From positions 1,488,001 to 1,552,000 of the forward strand of contig NC_089391.1 of NCBI RefSeq assembly GCF_003171515.1: DNA of 64,000 bases, given 5' to 3'. Within the stretch, counting starts at the first letter, position 1; each line of letters opens with the position of its first letter. The translations under genes and the position numbers were made by a program. Shown here one piece after another: positions 7,764 through 19,500 of the stretch. The DNA comes from Pyrenophora tritici-repentis. Taxonomy: Eukaryota > Ascomycota > Dothideomycetes > Pleosporales > Pleosporaceae. The notes below the pieces were generated by a model. It was not told where the DNA came from. It saw only the letters and a program-made list of their open reading frames with translations, and made no database searches.

Positions 7764-10700
7764 ATGCCGCGGCGGCAATTCCAGGCCGACTTGCAGAAGG
7801 CTGCGGAGACCATATCGATAGCGGGAATCTCAGATGTGCGCCCAGGCGGCGACGACGGCGAATTTACCTTCATGTGCATGGCAGACGGCCAGAAGCTGCA
7901 GATTTCTGCCCTTATACCCGGTAGGATCATGTCCCAAACCGTGTCTGAAGCGCGAGCGGCCTCTTGATGATTCCAAAGGCTTCGCAGCAAGATATACTAA
8001 CTGAATACAGATGTCTCCGACTATCCTTCTAGTCACACCTGCATGATCTTTGGAGCCGACAACACCTCCGCCAGCGTCGCTGCAGCCCTGAACGATATTA
8101 CCATCAACGCGCAAACTGTTCCTGAGATCCTTGAGCTGGTTTCCATCCGCCTCAAGTCGACCGACGATGACGGTGACCGCCAAATGCTTGATTCTCAAGA
8201 GTTCGACGAGTTCGACGACGAGGATGAAGACGAATATTTCCCTGGGGACGAGGAGTTGCTACCGTCAAAGCCTCGGATCGCAGACTATGCAGCAGTACCC
8301 GGTGAGGGCTCTACAGAAGCTACAGCTGCATTCCGTAAGCGCGTCCGGAATGATCTCTCAACTGCGAAGAGCCAAGGTTTCAAGGTGGGCCATCTCGGTG
8401 GTTTAATGAGCGGCCAAGCATGCTATGTCTCTCTTGCGGTCCGCATTAGCAAGCTCGGCATCTCAGAAGAAGCTATGCAAGCATGGCAGGTGGAGCCGTC
8501 AGAGTACCTCGTAGCTATCCTCCAATACCCGTCAGGGTATAGAGATATGGACGAAGTGAGGTCATATGATGCTCGTCAAGCTCGCCGAAGTCTCGGTATC
8601 CGTGTCGGCATATGTACCACATACAAACCAACCATCTCTGAAGCCGTAGCAGCATTCTCCGTCCTCAGCCACGAAGACGCGAAGCGACAAGAATCTCAAT
8701 CGTTCGAACCACAGAGCGCATTCACAACGTTACCTACAGGCTTTCGAAACTCTTTCATCTCTAGGGCCCTGAACGAGTTGTTAGACCAGCGCTTTCACAT
8801 GCTCCTCAAATACCGATACGGAGGTATGCCATGGCAGGGTGCTGAAATGTTTTACAACGATCAGGTCCTGAAAGCATCACATACGGATAAAGATGCTTCG
8901 CACGACAAGTACTACGCGGAAGAGAAGATCTGCAACGCGTGGCCCAAAATCGTCACAGACGACCACATCATTTCTTCATTCAGCGGACAGCATTCTCTGC
9001 CTCTAGTCGCCATGCAATTTGTGCTCCGACACTTTGTGAGGTGCACAGAGTTTTGCCTAATCTGCTTCAGCAAGATGCCTGATGACTTACAGGCCATCAA
9101 GCCTTATGTCTGCGACAACCCTCTGTGTCTGTACCAGTACATGTCACTAGGATTCGGCCCGAGTATTGAACATGAAATACTTTCTCAACCCAAAGTCGTC
9201 GACTTGCTCATCAGCTTCTGCTACATGAGTGCGCGCGGTGGCGCGCTCAAAGACTTTCCTACTGGTCTTAGCCTAGCAGTACCACCTCCAGTAACTTTCG
9301 AGAAGGACTATGGGCCGATTACTGCAAGCTATGCTGCAACAATCGTGCCTGAACAAACGCGAATCGCGACTGTAGCTACGCCCGCGAAAAGCACGCGATA
9401 CAATGCAGTCACACGCGAGATGTTGTTTGATGATCACACGCGGGCGTGTCCTGTCTCAAAAGGTCACTGGGTCGTTATTCGTATGATGGATAACTATCAG
9501 AAAGCTCTGCATTGTCGTGTTGTAGATGCATCGTACTATCCGGCAGTCAAGCTATCTAATCCGATCAGTCCACTGCTGGAAACATATGAGGATGAATCAC
9601 ACATATCGCGCACTGATCGACAGCAGGCCGCACAACCGCAAAAGCAGATGCCAGTTCCGCCTCCCTTGAACGAGTTCCGGCCCGCAACCTACCACCTTTA
9701 CGATCACAACTTCGACGACCTCCAGGATTACGACAAGTCGCAGGCTATACTGGGTCTGTTGGACTTGTTACCCCCTATACAGGAGATGAGGGAGTATCTC
9801 ATGCGGAAACACCAGTCTACGCTTAGCGCATGGGTTGATCGCCTTTCTCCGGCTGCCGTTGGGATACTGCGTTGGGTCATTGCCTCGAATCGAGCTTGTA
9901 TCCTACAGGTTGATGACGGAGACCCTGCAAACGGTCGAAAATCTGAAGAGAGGCTATACGGTATGAGCGGTTGGGCACAGTTCCGTTTTGCAATGGGTGC
10001 TCCCGACAAGGAACGCCGATTCATTCAAGCGGTGCAACAAACTACTAGCAGACTTGGCCTACAGTATCCCACTCTATTTGCATGGCACGGGAGTCCCCTT
10101 AAGAACTGGCATAGTATTATTCGAGAGGGCCTTCATTTCAACCAAACTCTCCACGGTCGAGCCTTCGGCCATGGGGTCTATCATTCCCAAGAAGTTCAGA
10201 CAAGCCTCGGGTATTCCGGCGGAAATAGTGGATATAATATTGTCTCCGGTTGCTGGCCGAGAAGTGAGCTAAAAGTTCAACAGGCTTTGGCCCTGAACGA
10301 GATTGTCAATGCAACATCGGAGTATGTCAGCCATTCGCCACATCTAGTGGTAGCTCAGTTAGATTGGATTCAGACTCGTTACCTCTTTGTGAGGACCCGA
10401 GAAGGCAACTGCAATTTTGCTACTGCAACTGGAGCTGCAACTGGAAACGCAGCAGGAGCCAGCAGACAGGACAGTAGGCCGCTCGCTTGTGTAGACCAGG
10501 ATCCGAACCATACTCCTCGCGGCGTCGATGGTCCACTCATTATTCCAATCCATGCCATTGCCGCCTCTCGTCGGCCAAAGGCAAAAGCTACTGGGGTGAG
10601 CGATCCACAGGGAACTCTGGAGGCCTGGCTAAACATTCCGCAGAAGCATAAACGCCAGAAAGCTTCGGGCAAAAGCAAGTATGACCCCATCGAGATTGAC

Positions 10701-11558
10701 GACGACGACGAAACTGCGAGCGTTGCTACCCTTGAGGAGGATCGTGCCATTTTCGAAGAGAACGAAGAAGACCAGTTTCAACAGACCACCGGCTTCCTCC
10801 CCACACCGAATTCACTGCCCGGGGACAAGGGAAAGTCGAAAATGGGTTCCCTATCGTCATTGTCGTCCAAGCTCTTTGGAAAATCCTCGTCCTCAAAGCC
10901 GCTTACCGATTATGTCCCCGGTACCCTAGACTATAGTACCCTACCCATGCTACAGATGCCTGCATGGGCTACCTCGGCTGCTACCAGACGTTTGATGAAG
11001 GACTTCAAAGATCTCATCCAGATCCAGAACAAAGAACCACTTCATGAATTGGGCTGGCACATTGATGAAGACAGGGTTGAGAACATTTACCAGTGGATCG
11101 TGGAACTCCATTCTTTCGAAGCTAGTCTCCCCCTTGCACAAGACATGAAGAAGCACGGCGTCAAGAGCATCGTACTGGAACTGCGCTTCGGTAAGGATTA
11201 TCCTATGAGCCCGCCGTTTGTTCGCGTTATCCGGCCTCGTTTCCTCGGATTTGCCCAGGGTGGAGGTGGTCACGTCACTGCCGGTGGTGCCATGTGCATG
11301 GAACTCTTGACGAATGATGGCTGGAGTGCTGTATCTTCGATCGAGTCGGTTCTTCTGCAGGTCCGCATGGCTATTTCTAGTCGCGATCCAAAGCCCGCGC
11401 GCCTGCAGTCAGGGTCCATGGCAAACTACGGCGTTGGTGAAGCGGTGGACGCGTACATGCGTGCTTGTGCAATACACGGGTGGACTGTACCCGCCGGCTT
11501 TAGAGAGATGGCATATGGAGGAGCGGAGAGCGCAAGTGGCGTTCAGGGCCCTGTCTAA
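7764..11558 (+). CDS. PARP-like ADP-ribosyltransferase fused to a UBE2Q-like E2 domain
   Basis: Exons 7764-7920 and 8011-11558; the 90-bp intron has branch site ACTAAC. The join restores LIPDVSDYPSSHTC in frame, giving 1234 residues. The N terminus looks RWD-like. A PARP catalytic fold spans about 10070-10390: FAWHGS (His), GHGVYHS (Tyr), and YLFVR where classical PARPs have the catalytic Glu. An E2 fold lies at the C terminus (about 10960-11400), with the predicted active Cys in AMCMELLTNDGWS as in UBE2Q enzymes. The linker is acidic and Ser-rich. PARP/E2 fusions are known in filamentous fungi but their role is unclear. Lack of the Glu suggests mono-ADP-ribosylation, as in PARP6/8/16. Confidence 0.9.
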
Positions 11559-11779
11559 GTATCTCGGTTATGGTCCACAGGCGTTCCGGTAAAGGTGCAT
11601 TGGGTGGGAGCTCTTCGATACCTCGTACCTGTTAGGTCATAAAGAGTCACGTGGACAATGAGCGTGGTTCATGAAAATGGATATGAAAGGCAATACAACA
11701 TACTTGATGAAGATTTACTTGCAGTGGGTATCATTAACGTGAGAACAGGCGTTGTAACGGCCTATGAGAAGTTCGTAAA

Positions 11780-12963
11780 CTACATAGATTCTATCCAGCT
11801 GCCAGCAAGCCATATTCCCGCACAGCCAGCCAATGCAGCAGCACCATATGCTTGCTTTGTCCAGCCTTGCTCCTCGCCAACCTTCCAAGCACCTTCTCTC
11901 CGTACGCTACGCTGTGCAGACTTCTCTGTGCTCACATTCTCAACGCTCTGATCATGAGACCTAGCCACCTTGACAACACCCTCCGCCTCTTGCATCCACG
12001 CCGTCTCATTCCGACCCTCCACCTCAACATTTTGCACATTGCCAAAGAAATCCATGACCCTCCTATTCCTCGCCTCCTGTTCGCCGCCCCTAAACAAATC
12101 GTACCTGATTCCAGGACGGCTATGAATCTTCTCCTCGTCGTAGCTGTCGAACAAATCGCCCATTGTGAGTTTACTAGTCGGGTCCTTGACCTGGTTCTCC
12201 AGGAATTCGAGGTTGTAGTATGTGTAGCGGTCGATGACGGCGACACCGACGTCGTTGTCGGCGTGGTGGGAGTAGGACGACTGGTCGATTTCTGAGGAAC
12301 CTGTTGCGAGAATGTTGGGAGAGTAGAATTTCGAGTACATGGTGTTTGCTTGGCAGGTATCTATCATGAAGAGGATTTCGTGGTATCTACAATACTTTGT
12401 TAGTGGGTGTTTCGTGGCGAGGAAGGACTGGGAGGGGGAACATACCGTTTCTTCTCCCACATCTGACCAAATGCATCTGCAAGATCGAATGCGCTGATTT
12501 CCTCGGCGTCTTGGAATTTCAAGAACTCGTTGCCGCCGTGGCCGGTCATGTAGACTAGGATGTTACTCCTCTCGTCCGTCATTAACCGCTTGCTTCGTGG
12601 CATGTCCTCGCCCACTCTGTCTGTCATCAACCTGATGAAGTTTTCCACTGTGACTTCGTAGCCTCTGTAGTCGACTTCAATATTGTCGCCGTATAAGTCG
12701 AGTGCGCGATCCGCGTTGTTGTATACAGTGCCGGGGAAGGCGTTGCGCGGGTTGCAAGCCATGTCATCGGGGAGCATGAGGATGATTTGCGAGTCAGGGA
12801 TTCCAAGGCGCTTTACGGTACGGTAGAGAGACAGGACATTGGCAAGGTGACGGTAGTTGAACCAGAAGCGGGATGTAGACACGAGAACAGCCCAGTTGGA
12901 GGTATGTTCGCTGGCGACGAAGGGCGTCGCCAGTAGCGGCAGGAGGGCTTTTGAGAACTTCAT
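11780..12963 (-). CDS. gpi8: GPI-anchor transamidase catalytic subunit Gpi8
   Basis: Exons 12963-12446 and 12386-11780 flank a 59-bp intron (GTATGT, branch CACTAAC, TAG), giving 374 residues. It has an N-terminal signal peptide ([18 protein letters not shown]) and a C13-family cysteine protease fold. The catalytic His is in [10 protein letters not shown] and the catalytic Cys in [10 protein letters not shown], just after the splice junction. A hydrophobic segment near the C terminus ([15 protein letters not shown]) fits a membrane anchor. In the ER, Gpi8 cleaves the C-terminal signal of proproteins and attaches the GPI anchor. It starts about 370 bp from the divergent transporter gene. Confidence 0.95.
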
Positions 12964-13331
12964 CGCATACGTAGTCGACTATAGCCGTCTGCGGGGATGT
13001 GTGGAGTAGTAATTGATAAAGTGTACGGCCCGCGACGCGCCCCCCTGGTGGTTTGGCCAGTTCGCGATGCACATTAGAGAGGTAGCGGGCCCCATCTGAC
13101 AAATCGGAGATAAGCTCAAATCCGGCCAATACCTGACAGCCGGCCATCACGTGTGGGGCTAGCCAAGCGTCATCTTGTGCACATGGCCAAGCACGCCATC
13201 TGATATCGAAGGGGCTGTTATCTAGGCGCATATATCAGAGAAGGATCATCTGCCCTTGGTCGTTTCTTTTTTCATGCTTCCTCTCCTCCTTCAAACTGGC
13301 TGAGTCTATTCAGCTCCAGGATCTATCGAGC
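12964..13331. promoter_or_regulatory. Divergent promoter region, gpi8 / OPT transporter
   Basis: 368 bp between two start codons, with a CT-rich tract at 13258-13300 ahead of the transporter. Core promoters are inferred from position only. Confidence 0.45.
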
Positions 13332-15605
13332 ATGGCGCCAGACCGAGGATCCGCATCGCTGGAAAATGAAAGAGTTGGACGTGATGGTGAGGCGCTGGAG
13401 GACGACGCGCTTAGCCGCAGTAGGACGGAAGCACGCGCATATCTAGCGGATCAGGCGTCGCAACCGCAGAACTTTACGCTGAGAGGTGTTTTGGTCGGCT
13501 TGGTTATTGGTGTGGTCATTTGTTTCTCCAATATGTACTTTGGGTTGCAGACGGGTTGGGTTTCGGGTATGGCTATGCCTTCTGCGCTTATTGGGTTCGC
13601 GTATTTCAAGGTTGTTGCAAAGACACTCAAGTTGCCGTTTACTCCTGTGGAAAATGTGCTTATTCAGTCTGTTGCTGGGTCCGTTGGTACGATGCCACTT
13701 GGATGCGGATTCGTGGGCGTTATTCCTGCGTTAAACTACCTTTTGAAGCCGGAAGAGAATGGACCACTGGATATCAGTCTTTGGAAATTGATCGTATGGT
13801 CTGTGGGGATCTGCTTCTTCGGAGTCGTATTTGCGGTACCGCTGCGGAAAGAGATGATTATTCGGGAGAAGCTGAAGTTTCCGAGTGGAACTGCAACTGC
13901 GCTTTTGATCAAGGTGCTTCATGGGGATGAGAAGTCAAAGACAATGATAGCTCGCGAGAGACGCAAGGCCGGAGACGAGTATTCGGATGATGAAGAGGAG
14001 GTACAAGGGTTGTTGCAGGGGTCAAGTGCACAGCGGGAGGAGCATGACTTGAGGCCATCACTCGACCACGGTGTGAAAGAACCGGCTCAGGAGCTTGAAG
14101 ATGACGGAGACTGGAGGTCAAAGATTAGATTACTATTGATTTCCTTTGGTGGATCCGCCCTATACACCGTTGTCTCGTACTTTATCCCGCAACTACACGA
14201 TATTCCCGTCTTCGGCCTCCCGTTGGCGCAAAACTGGCTCTGGACTCTCAACCCTTCCCCAGCATATGTAGGCCAGGGAATAATCATGGGGCCAGCCACA
14301 ACTCTACACATGCTCCTAGGCGCCATTATCGGCTGGGGCGTCCTATCACCACTCGCCAAACACAAAGGCTGGGCTCCAGGCCCGGTATCAGATTGGACTA
14401 ATGGTTCAAAAGGCTGGATAGTGTGGATCTCGCTCGCCATAATGCTGGCAGACTCCCTCGTCAGCTTAGGATGGTTGCTTCTGCGTCCGCTCGTTACCAT
14501 CGGAAAGGCCTACTACCCCATGGCAAAGAACACGTTCCAATCGCATACCTGGAAAGAGCTCCTCACATTCAATATCGCGCTAAATCAGCAATACACGCAG
14601 CTCGATGATGGAACCTCAGCGGACCCATTGACGGCTCTCAAGCAACAGCTTGCAGAAGGCGCAGAACCAGATGCGCCACCTGAACATCTGGTCTCGAACC
14701 GCACCACCATTATCGGCCTCATCGCATCTCTGGTTCTCTGTGTCATTGCTGTCCATGTCTCCTTTCCTGGTCTCATACCTTTCCGCCTCACCTTGCTATC
14801 CCTCGTCCTCGCACTGTTTCTGTCAATCATGGGAGTGCGCGCCCTAGGCGAAACAGATCTCAACCCTGTTTCTGGCATCTCGAAGCTCACGCAACTCGTC
14901 TTCGCACTTGTCACACCAACAACAGGACCTGGCGCAAAGAATGCAGTCATCATCAATCTGGTGGCTGGTGCTATATCAGAGTCAGCAGCACTGCAGGCAG
15001 GCGATCTATTACAGGATCTGAAGTGCGGACACTTGCTTGGTGCAGCACCAAATGCGCAATTTTGGGGTCAGATGATCGGATCTGCAGTTGGTGCTGTACT
15101 TTCCGCTGTTGTTTACAAACTTTACACGCATGTATACACTATTCCAGGCGGGCTATTCGAAGTGCCGACTGGCTATGTCTGGGTGTTTACTGCGCGATTG
15201 GTCACAGGCACCGGTTTGCCGCCCATGGTCAAGGAATGGGCAAGTGGAGCGGCCGTCATCTTTGCCGTTGGCACGATGATCCGGGTCTGGGGGAACAACA
15301 GGAAGCAGAGGGGTCTGAGTGGGTGGTGGATCGACTTTGTTCCCGGTGGGATCGCCGTTGCTGTCGGTAAGTTGCTTGCGCATCATTGTGTAAAGAACGA
15401 TCGTTAACATGATGCAGGCATGTACAACACGCCGTCCTTCACTCTAGCACGCACCATGGGCGGCTTGCTCAGCCTGTGGTGGCGTCGCTGGAAGGGTAGA
15501 AGCGAGACACCCATCATCGTGCTTGCGAGCGGTCTGATCCTCGGCGAAGGTTTGTTTAGCATTGTCAATCTTTTGTTAGCCAGTCTGGATGTACCGCACC
15601 TATAA
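13332..15605 (+). CDS. OPT-family (YSL-like) oligopeptide/metal-chelate transporter
   Basis: Exons 13332-15366 and 15418-15605; the 51-bp intron (GTAAGT, branch GTTAAC, CAG) joins AVAVG to MYNTPSF in frame, giving 740 residues. There are about 14 hydrophobic segments, beginning FTLRGVLVGLVIGVVICFSNMYFGLQTGW typed here only in part (FTLRGVLVGLVIGVV, NMYFGLQTGW). The signature SGMAMPSALIGF and the later NAVIINLVAGAISESAAL block are typical of the YSL-like branch of the OPT family. These are proton-coupled plasma- or vacuolar-membrane carriers of small peptides or chelated metals. A charged cytoplasmic loop lies at about 13930-14115. The substrate cannot be told from sequence. A retrotransposon has inserted about 230 bp after the stop. 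Confidence 0.88.
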
Positions 15606-15834
15606 GATACCTAGGTATATATGCTTTCGTTCTATTCGTACTCTTCTGTCCATGCAGTCAGTTCCTGAATGCTGTCACTTTGTTTTGCCTCGAGATGTGC
15701 GCCTGTCTTGAGGCCTCGAAGCTATCGTGCAGTGTCATCTATCATACCCTTGTTGTCCTCAAGTTTTTTCTCCTCCCAGTGCAACATGCCTTGCAATCTT
15801 AAACATATCTCGTATAACAGTCATATGTCATATC

Positions 15835-16069
15835 TGTTAAGAATATGTTAGGTTCAGTCCAGGTCGGCGAGGTGAGGTTCGTGGAGTAAGCCCGAGCAGA
15901 AGGACCGACGCGGAATGATGATCTGTCATGTACGTCCTAAGATCATCATAACAACAAGTAGATAGAACAATAGCTCTTAGTGAAGTTCAATCCAATACAG
16001 GGTTACCTTTCGTACCTCTACTCGGTCGCCTATGGTAGTCATACCACCAGAGGAGACCTTGTTCTAACA
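15835..16069 (+). repeat. 5' LTR of copia element
   Basis: 235 bp, TGTTA...TAACA. It matches 20990-21224 with no difference that I can see. Confidence 0.97.
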
Positions 16070-16084
16070 GGTTATGAGCCCGGT
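16070..16084 (+). other. Primer-binding site complementary to initiator tRNA-Met anticodon arm
   Basis: GGTTATGAGCCCGG immediately follows the 5' LTR. It is complementary to CCGGGCTCATAACC, the anticodon stem-loop region of eukaryotic initiator tRNA-Met (CAT anticodon), not to its 3' end. This implies priming by a 5' half-tRNA, as known for Drosophila copia and related elements. Confidence 0.8.
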
Positions 16085-16114
16085 TGCCTAACCCAACGTT
16101 ATTGTTTTCAAACA

Positions 16115-16203
16115 CCTACCCGAGTCACGAAGGACTCAGATTCAAGAAGGAATCAAAACATCCACCCAAGTCACGAAGGACTTAGATTCAAGAAGGAATC
16201 AGA
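16115..16203 (+). repeat. Two direct copies of an approximately 45-bp unit
   Basis: The unit around GAGTCACGAAGGACT...TTCAAGAAGGAATCA occurs twice in tandem with few differences, in the untranslated leader between the primer-binding site and gag. Confidence 0.85.
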
Positions 16204-16302
16204 AAAGAAAAGAAGTCGTGTACAACGCGGTTAACACGCAATCACACTTAAATACACCGTCTCTACACCCGAGAACCGATAACGACTGCACCGCCCGCAG
16301 AA

Positions 16303-16364
16303 TATCACCCGGATCGCCCGGATCGCCCGCATCGCCTGTATCGCCCGCATCGCCCGCATCACCT
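16303..16364 (+). repeat. 9-bp tandem repeats (ATCGCCCGC/G)
   Basis: About seven imperfect copies of ATCGCCCGN lie in the retrotransposon leader, just upstream of gag. Confidence 0.8.
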
Positions 16365-16429
16365 ACACTCTTAGCATCATACCACGTACCTTGCTCGCAT
16401 AATAGTCTCACCAACTCAAAACACACAAG

Positions 16430-16573
16430 ATGGCTGTAGAGAAGGAAGAATGGAAGATTCCCCAACTTACAGCTGAAAACCACGATACTTGGTTCCGCCG
16501 AAACAAGGTCAAGCTTAAGGGAAGAAAGTCTTCTATGTCTGCGAGAAAAACCTGGTACAGCACTGCCAAATAG
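16430..16573 (+). pseudogene. Frameshifted N terminus of retrotransposon gag
   Basis: The first ATG after the leader opens a 47-codon frame (MAVEKEEWKIPQLTAENHD...) that stops at 16571-16573. A gag-like continuation is found one frame back, open from 16519. The two frames therefore overlap at 16519-16570, and a one-base loss in the A/G-rich stretch at 16519-16528 would explain it. No canonical slippery heptamer is seen, so mutation or a sequencing error is likelier than programmed frameshifting. Confidence 0.7.
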
Positions 16574-16599
16574 CAATAGCCGGTGAACTAACGGAGGCT

Positions 16600-19500
16600 A
16601 TGGAAGAGTTGGAAATTGCTGAAGCAGACAAGCATACTAAGATCCGCGTCAACATTGAAAAAAGAGACAAGTACCTAGAAGATGAAGCCACTGCAATCGA
16701 TCTCTTGTTTCGGTCGCTTACTGAAGATGACCAAGCCCTTATTGACGAATACGACACTGCCTTCCAGTTCTGGGCCTACCTACAAAAGAAGTACACCCAA
16801 ACTGACGCCACAACCGCCAACATTTACATGACCAGAATTCAAACGTTCACATTCAATCCTGGGAACACAATTGTTGGATCATGGGAAAAGCTAAAGGAAT
16901 ACCGACGCAAACTCGTAGCAGCAGACGCTGACACCAACGGAGCTTACAAGGACTCTGCACTACTACTCGTTCTTATTAGATCACTCCCGAAAGAATTTAA
17001 GACTACGATTGACACCTTAAACGCCCAACTTAACCTTACGGTTGAACAGAAACTTAAGTTTCTGGAAGAGAAGGAGGTTCGAGACCAGCAAGACGCCGAC
17101 GAAAAAGCTCTCCCAGCATTCCGGAAGACGGAGAAGTATGTTCCGCCTTACAAGCGCCGAAATCACAAGAGCTCACCACTATCGTCTGACTCCGAATCTG
17201 GTACTAAGTTTATGGTCCAATGCTTCCTTTGTGACGGAGCCCATGGCGTACGAGACTGTCCAAGACGTGAGAGAGCTCGAAAGCTCCTTAAGGAATACGA
17301 CGCTAAGAAATCATCTAAGCCGCCTATTAAGACACTCAAGCAAAGGAATTCTCACAAAAAGACTGGCAAAGCATATGGAGCCGAAGAAGTCAATTCAGAG
17401 TCAGATGAATTATCCGAGACCTCAGACTCTGAACCCGAGGAAATTGAGACATGCCGTCTCTCAAAAGACATTGTCGGTAAGGCCTCTCCATCTACTTGGG
17501 CTGCCGACACTGGCGCCTCCTCCCACATGTCTGACCAACCCTCATTGTTTAGACGAATGATCAAGATCAAGCGAAGACTAGTTCGGGTTGGAGGGGGAGA
17601 ATTATATGCAGACTGGAAAGGAGAAGCTCAAGTGGTGTGTAAAGACGGATCGTCGACATGGTTGTCAGAAGTACTGCTTGTACCTAACCTTGGAGTCAAT
17701 TTGTTATCAGGGAGAAGAATTTGCGCAGCAGGCCTGAAGGGTCGTTTCAATTCACACGTACTATGCTTCAAACTAGGAAAGGAGATCATTATTAAAGCAA
17801 CTATGGACGACGGCCTCTACGTAGTGTCACACATTGCCGATGGATACCACGAGACAGCATTCCTAGGCACGGAACCCCATACACCAGTTAAGAGCGAGCT
17901 TAAGGTTAATGAAAAGGAGAGATACCTGCTGTATCACAGACGTTTCGCACACCTAGGACCTACAAAGATTGCCAAACTCCACGAAGTTACAACTCTCCAG
18001 AAGAAGATTCAAGTTCCAGAGAAGATTGAAATCTGCGAAGTGTGTTCCCTGACAAAGATGAAGAACAGCATCCCTAAGCAGCTAAGAGAGCACAAGGCCA
18101 CGAAGCTAGCCTTAGTACAGTTTGACATTGCTGGACCCTTTCCAACATCTCTACGAGGAAACAGGTGGTTCCTCCAAATTATTGATAGCTACACGCGGAA
18201 AAACTGGGTTATCCCGCTGAAGAAAAAGGGAGACGCACAACGGGAACTCCGAATCTGGAAGACCTTTGTAGAACATCAAACTGGCGAGAAAGTCAAAGCT
18301 GCTGGAACCGACAATGCACCAGAACTTCTACAGCAAGCTGAGGAATGGAGAGTTACACAAGGCGTGGAAATTCAGCCTACAACAATTGCTTCCTCACACC
18401 AGAATGGACCAGCCGAGCGAAACATCCAAACTGCTGAAGCTGATATGAGAGCAATGTTGAAAGACGCTGGTTTACCAATTGAGTTTTGGGATGAAGCTGT
18501 CGAAGCAGACGCATACCTACGCAACCGTACAAACACAGGACCTATGATCAATGGAAAGCAAGTCAGTCCTGAAGAGGCATTCACAGGAACGAAACCATCC
18601 ATTGACCACATCCGTGTATGGGGGAGCAAATGCTATTCGTACATCAACCCTAAAACGATTCCAGCAGACCAACGACATGACAAGCTCGTGGACCGTGGCA
18701 GAATTGGAGTATTTATGGGATATTCTGAGACAACAAATAAGCAGTTCAAGTTCTATTCGCCAGAGCTTGGATACACCTCAAGGACAAGCCGATTGTCAGT
18801 GGACGAATACACCCCTGGAGGGAAAGTTGAACTACGACTGCGAAACATACCAGCTGGACCACAAGGAACGCAGAATACGATGCCAGACCGAAAACCAAGA
18901 GGAAGACCTAGGAAGGATCTAGAATTATCTCCTGCCGAACGAATGGAACCAACTCCTACCGAACGAATGGAACCATCTCCTGCAGAACCAATGGAACCAT
19001 CTCCTACCGAACCAATGGAACCATCTCCTGCAGAACCAATAGAACCAGTTTCCGAGAACCTAATGGAACCATCTTCGGCAGAGCTAACTCATGAACCAGT
19101 GAAGCGTCACAGAGGAAGACCAAGGAGGCTAACTACTATTCCTCCTACTGCACCATCTGATGAGCGGGTTCCTAATCTTGTGAACGAAGAGGGGCACGAA
19201 GAACCGTGTACCCAGTCTGTACGAGAAAAGGAGATTCCACGATACTTCACTAGACAAGCCAAACGGAAGAGGTCTAACGAAGAGATTGTTGAGGACGAGA
19301 GATTTAGCAAGATCGTTAAAGCTATGCTAGCCCAAGTTGGCCTTACAGAAGAGCAAACACGACTATCTGAGAAGGCTTTCGCAGCAACCGAGATCGCAGG
19401 AATCCAGATCCCCCAGACACACGAGCAAGCTATCAACGACCCAAAGTATGGAAAGCAATGGAAAGCAGCAATACTTGAAGAGATAATCGCGTTAATAGAG

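Noticed and set aside
11658..11951. 97-codon plus-strand ORF overlapping gpi8
   Set aside because: Its 3' half is the antisense of the gpi8 coding sequence and it has no recognised domain.
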